Source of the DNA: Pyrenophora tritici-repentis
Taxonomy: Eukaryota; Ascomycota; Dothideomycetes; Pleosporales; Pleosporaceae
Length of the DNA: 64,000 bases
Direction of reading: 5' to 3'
NCBI RefSeq assembly: GCF_003171515.1
Contig: NC_089392.1
Location: 1,550,001-1,614,000, forward strand
Shown here one piece after another: positions 62,800 through 64,000 of the stretch; position 1 is the stretch's first letter, and every line of letters begins with the position of its first letter. The notes beneath the pieces were generated by a model that was given only the letters and a program-made list of their open reading frames with translations, did no database searches and was not told the DNA's origin. The translations under genes were made by a program, and so were the position numbers.

Positions 62800-64000
62800 T
62801 GTCTCTGGGCGCGTCATGGTCTATCTAGGCGGCTATCTAGTACACATTTGGTCTAGCGTGTAATCAAACCAACGGTCGACCCTAACCAGCACGCTATTCT
62901 TACCAATTACGTAACATTTTACGATTGGTTTTGCGAAGAGTTTGCGTTTGTCTGTCCGAACGAATGATCATGAATCACGTAGGGACACCAGTGGCTGACA
63001 TGCACCTTGAATGTGACCAGACGACAATCTCCCAGCTTAGCCTATGTGATCAAAGGCGTATCATGGCTCCAGGCTATCTTCACCCTCTTGAATCGAGTCA
63101 AACATTGACGGATTACGTTCAAACTCTTTATCCTCGTGTTTCTCACTGACTCACGACTGCCCAACTGTCAGTTTAGGTTCTTCACAAACTACCGCAGAGC
63201 CCATCTTCTTGAGATAAGGTCTCCCCGATGCCCACGAGTTGCAAATTCTGATCCAGAGATGCCCTTTGAAACCTTGGAACATATTACCATTGAACACGTC
63301 TGCATACAACACAGTAAGGTGAAGATTCCGAACGGTAGGAACTCAGTGCTTATGTTGCATGACACGCGGACTTCAAGAGTCTTTGATCCCCTTCGTCGTA
63401 ATTTTTATTGCAGTTGAAGCTGAAGCGCACTACTCCACTTCTCTAGTATCGATGGATCTTCTAGACACTCGTACAAAATGTATCCTACTTCATCTTACAT
63501 CCCATTTTACGGTTTGATCCGATGGCAGGTGATCATAATCCAAGGACCAAAAATCTCGTTTGAAATGATACTGCGCCATGTATGGCATCTGAGCAATGGG
63601 GACTTCATATGTACCTTCTATGTAGGTCAGGGAGATTATCAGCTTAGATGACCCTTTATCCGTACGTCGTTCACACAGCACACTCTCATTTTCTCAGATT
63701 CCTCGGGTTTTCAGAGCTGTAATGAGGTTGAAAAATCCGCGAAGGGGTGCTGTTATTCGACAAAGTATCGTGCTACCCTCTTCAGAAAAATTCCATGTCC
63801 TGATCTTATTTTCTCAGTACAAAATTGCCCGTTTAAAAGACTGTGACCTTTGACATAGGCTATGAAAGCATGGTTACATGATGGGAGCGAGTCACCGTTG
63901 TGAGCCTTGCACCTTTCACCCATCGTGCAGGGTCATTACATCACCGTGGCAACTTATATTTGCAGTTCTTGCTTCCTATTTCCGCGCAAACCTTTATTCT
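62800..64000. other. Gene-free right end, 1.2 kb
   Basis: No supported gene. Frames at 62925-63149, 63136-63417 and, on the minus strand, 63490-63681 (63 codons) are too short and motif-free. The sequence resembles decayed DNA like that left of Copia-3. Confidence 0.4.

Noticed and set aside
63490..63681. 63-codon minus-strand frame at the right end
   Set aside because: Composition looks protein-like (FKRDFWSLDYDHLP) but it is too short and has no supported exons around it; could be a fragment.

Overview
This window is nuclear DNA from a filamentous ascomycete. Genes are separated by 0.4-5 kb, introns are mostly 48-60 bp with GT..AG ends and CTAAC-like branch sites, and the gene set is typical of Pezizomycotina. 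The mix (Upc2-like Zn2Cys6 regulator, SSH4/EAR1-type adaptor, fungal rhodopsin-domain membrane protein, several Ty1/Copia families) suggests a Dothideomycete of the Pleosporales kind. That placement is inference; the species cannot be named from the sequence.

Layout, left to right. 1-18.5 kb is a conserved host block: mitochondrial sideroflexin, the ER Hsp70 LHS1/HYOU1, a tail-anchored coiled-coil protein of unknown function, a UCH37-type deubiquitinase (minus) divergent from a secreted arylsulfatase, and an Upc2-like regulator (minus). 18.5-23.8 kb has no gene I can support and holds a GT microsatellite. 23.8-29.3 kb is a complete Copia element (Copia-1). 30-38.3 kb holds transportin/Kap104 (minus) and an SSH4/EAR1-like SPRY membrane adaptor. 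38.9-44.6 kb is a second, unrelated Copia element (Copia-2), followed by a solo LTR. 45.8-54.5 kb is a second host block: an ACS-family MFS transporter, two small cysteine-rich proteins either side of an intron-containing tRNA gene, a nitrilase divergent from a sedoheptulose-bisphosphatase-like enzyme, and a rhodopsin-domain membrane protein with one frameshift. 54.5-64 kb is degraded sequence carrying a third Copia element (Copia-3), inserted at the end of a decayed reading frame, plus a solo LTR of the same family.

The most interesting material is in the three Copia elements. All lie on the + strand, have pairwise identical-looking LTRs and intact 5-bp target duplications, so all look young. 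In Copia-3 Gag and Pol are in one frame, separated only by a UGA followed by CUAG, the best known leaky stop context. Its primer-binding site matches the anticodon arm of tRNA-Lys(CUU) ending at nucleotide 39, while that of Copia-1 matches the anticodon arm of initiator tRNA-Met: both imply half-tRNA priming with different tRNAs. In Copia-2 the reverse transcriptase is split by a -1 shift exactly at a C CCA AAG heptamer, the RT box reads QTDD instead of YVDD, and the LTR carries an antisense tRNA-like A/B-box pair. Copia-1 needs two frame changes, both in or near C runs.

All coordinates, splice sites and family names come from reading the sequence and from family knowledge. No database search, folding program or expression data was available.
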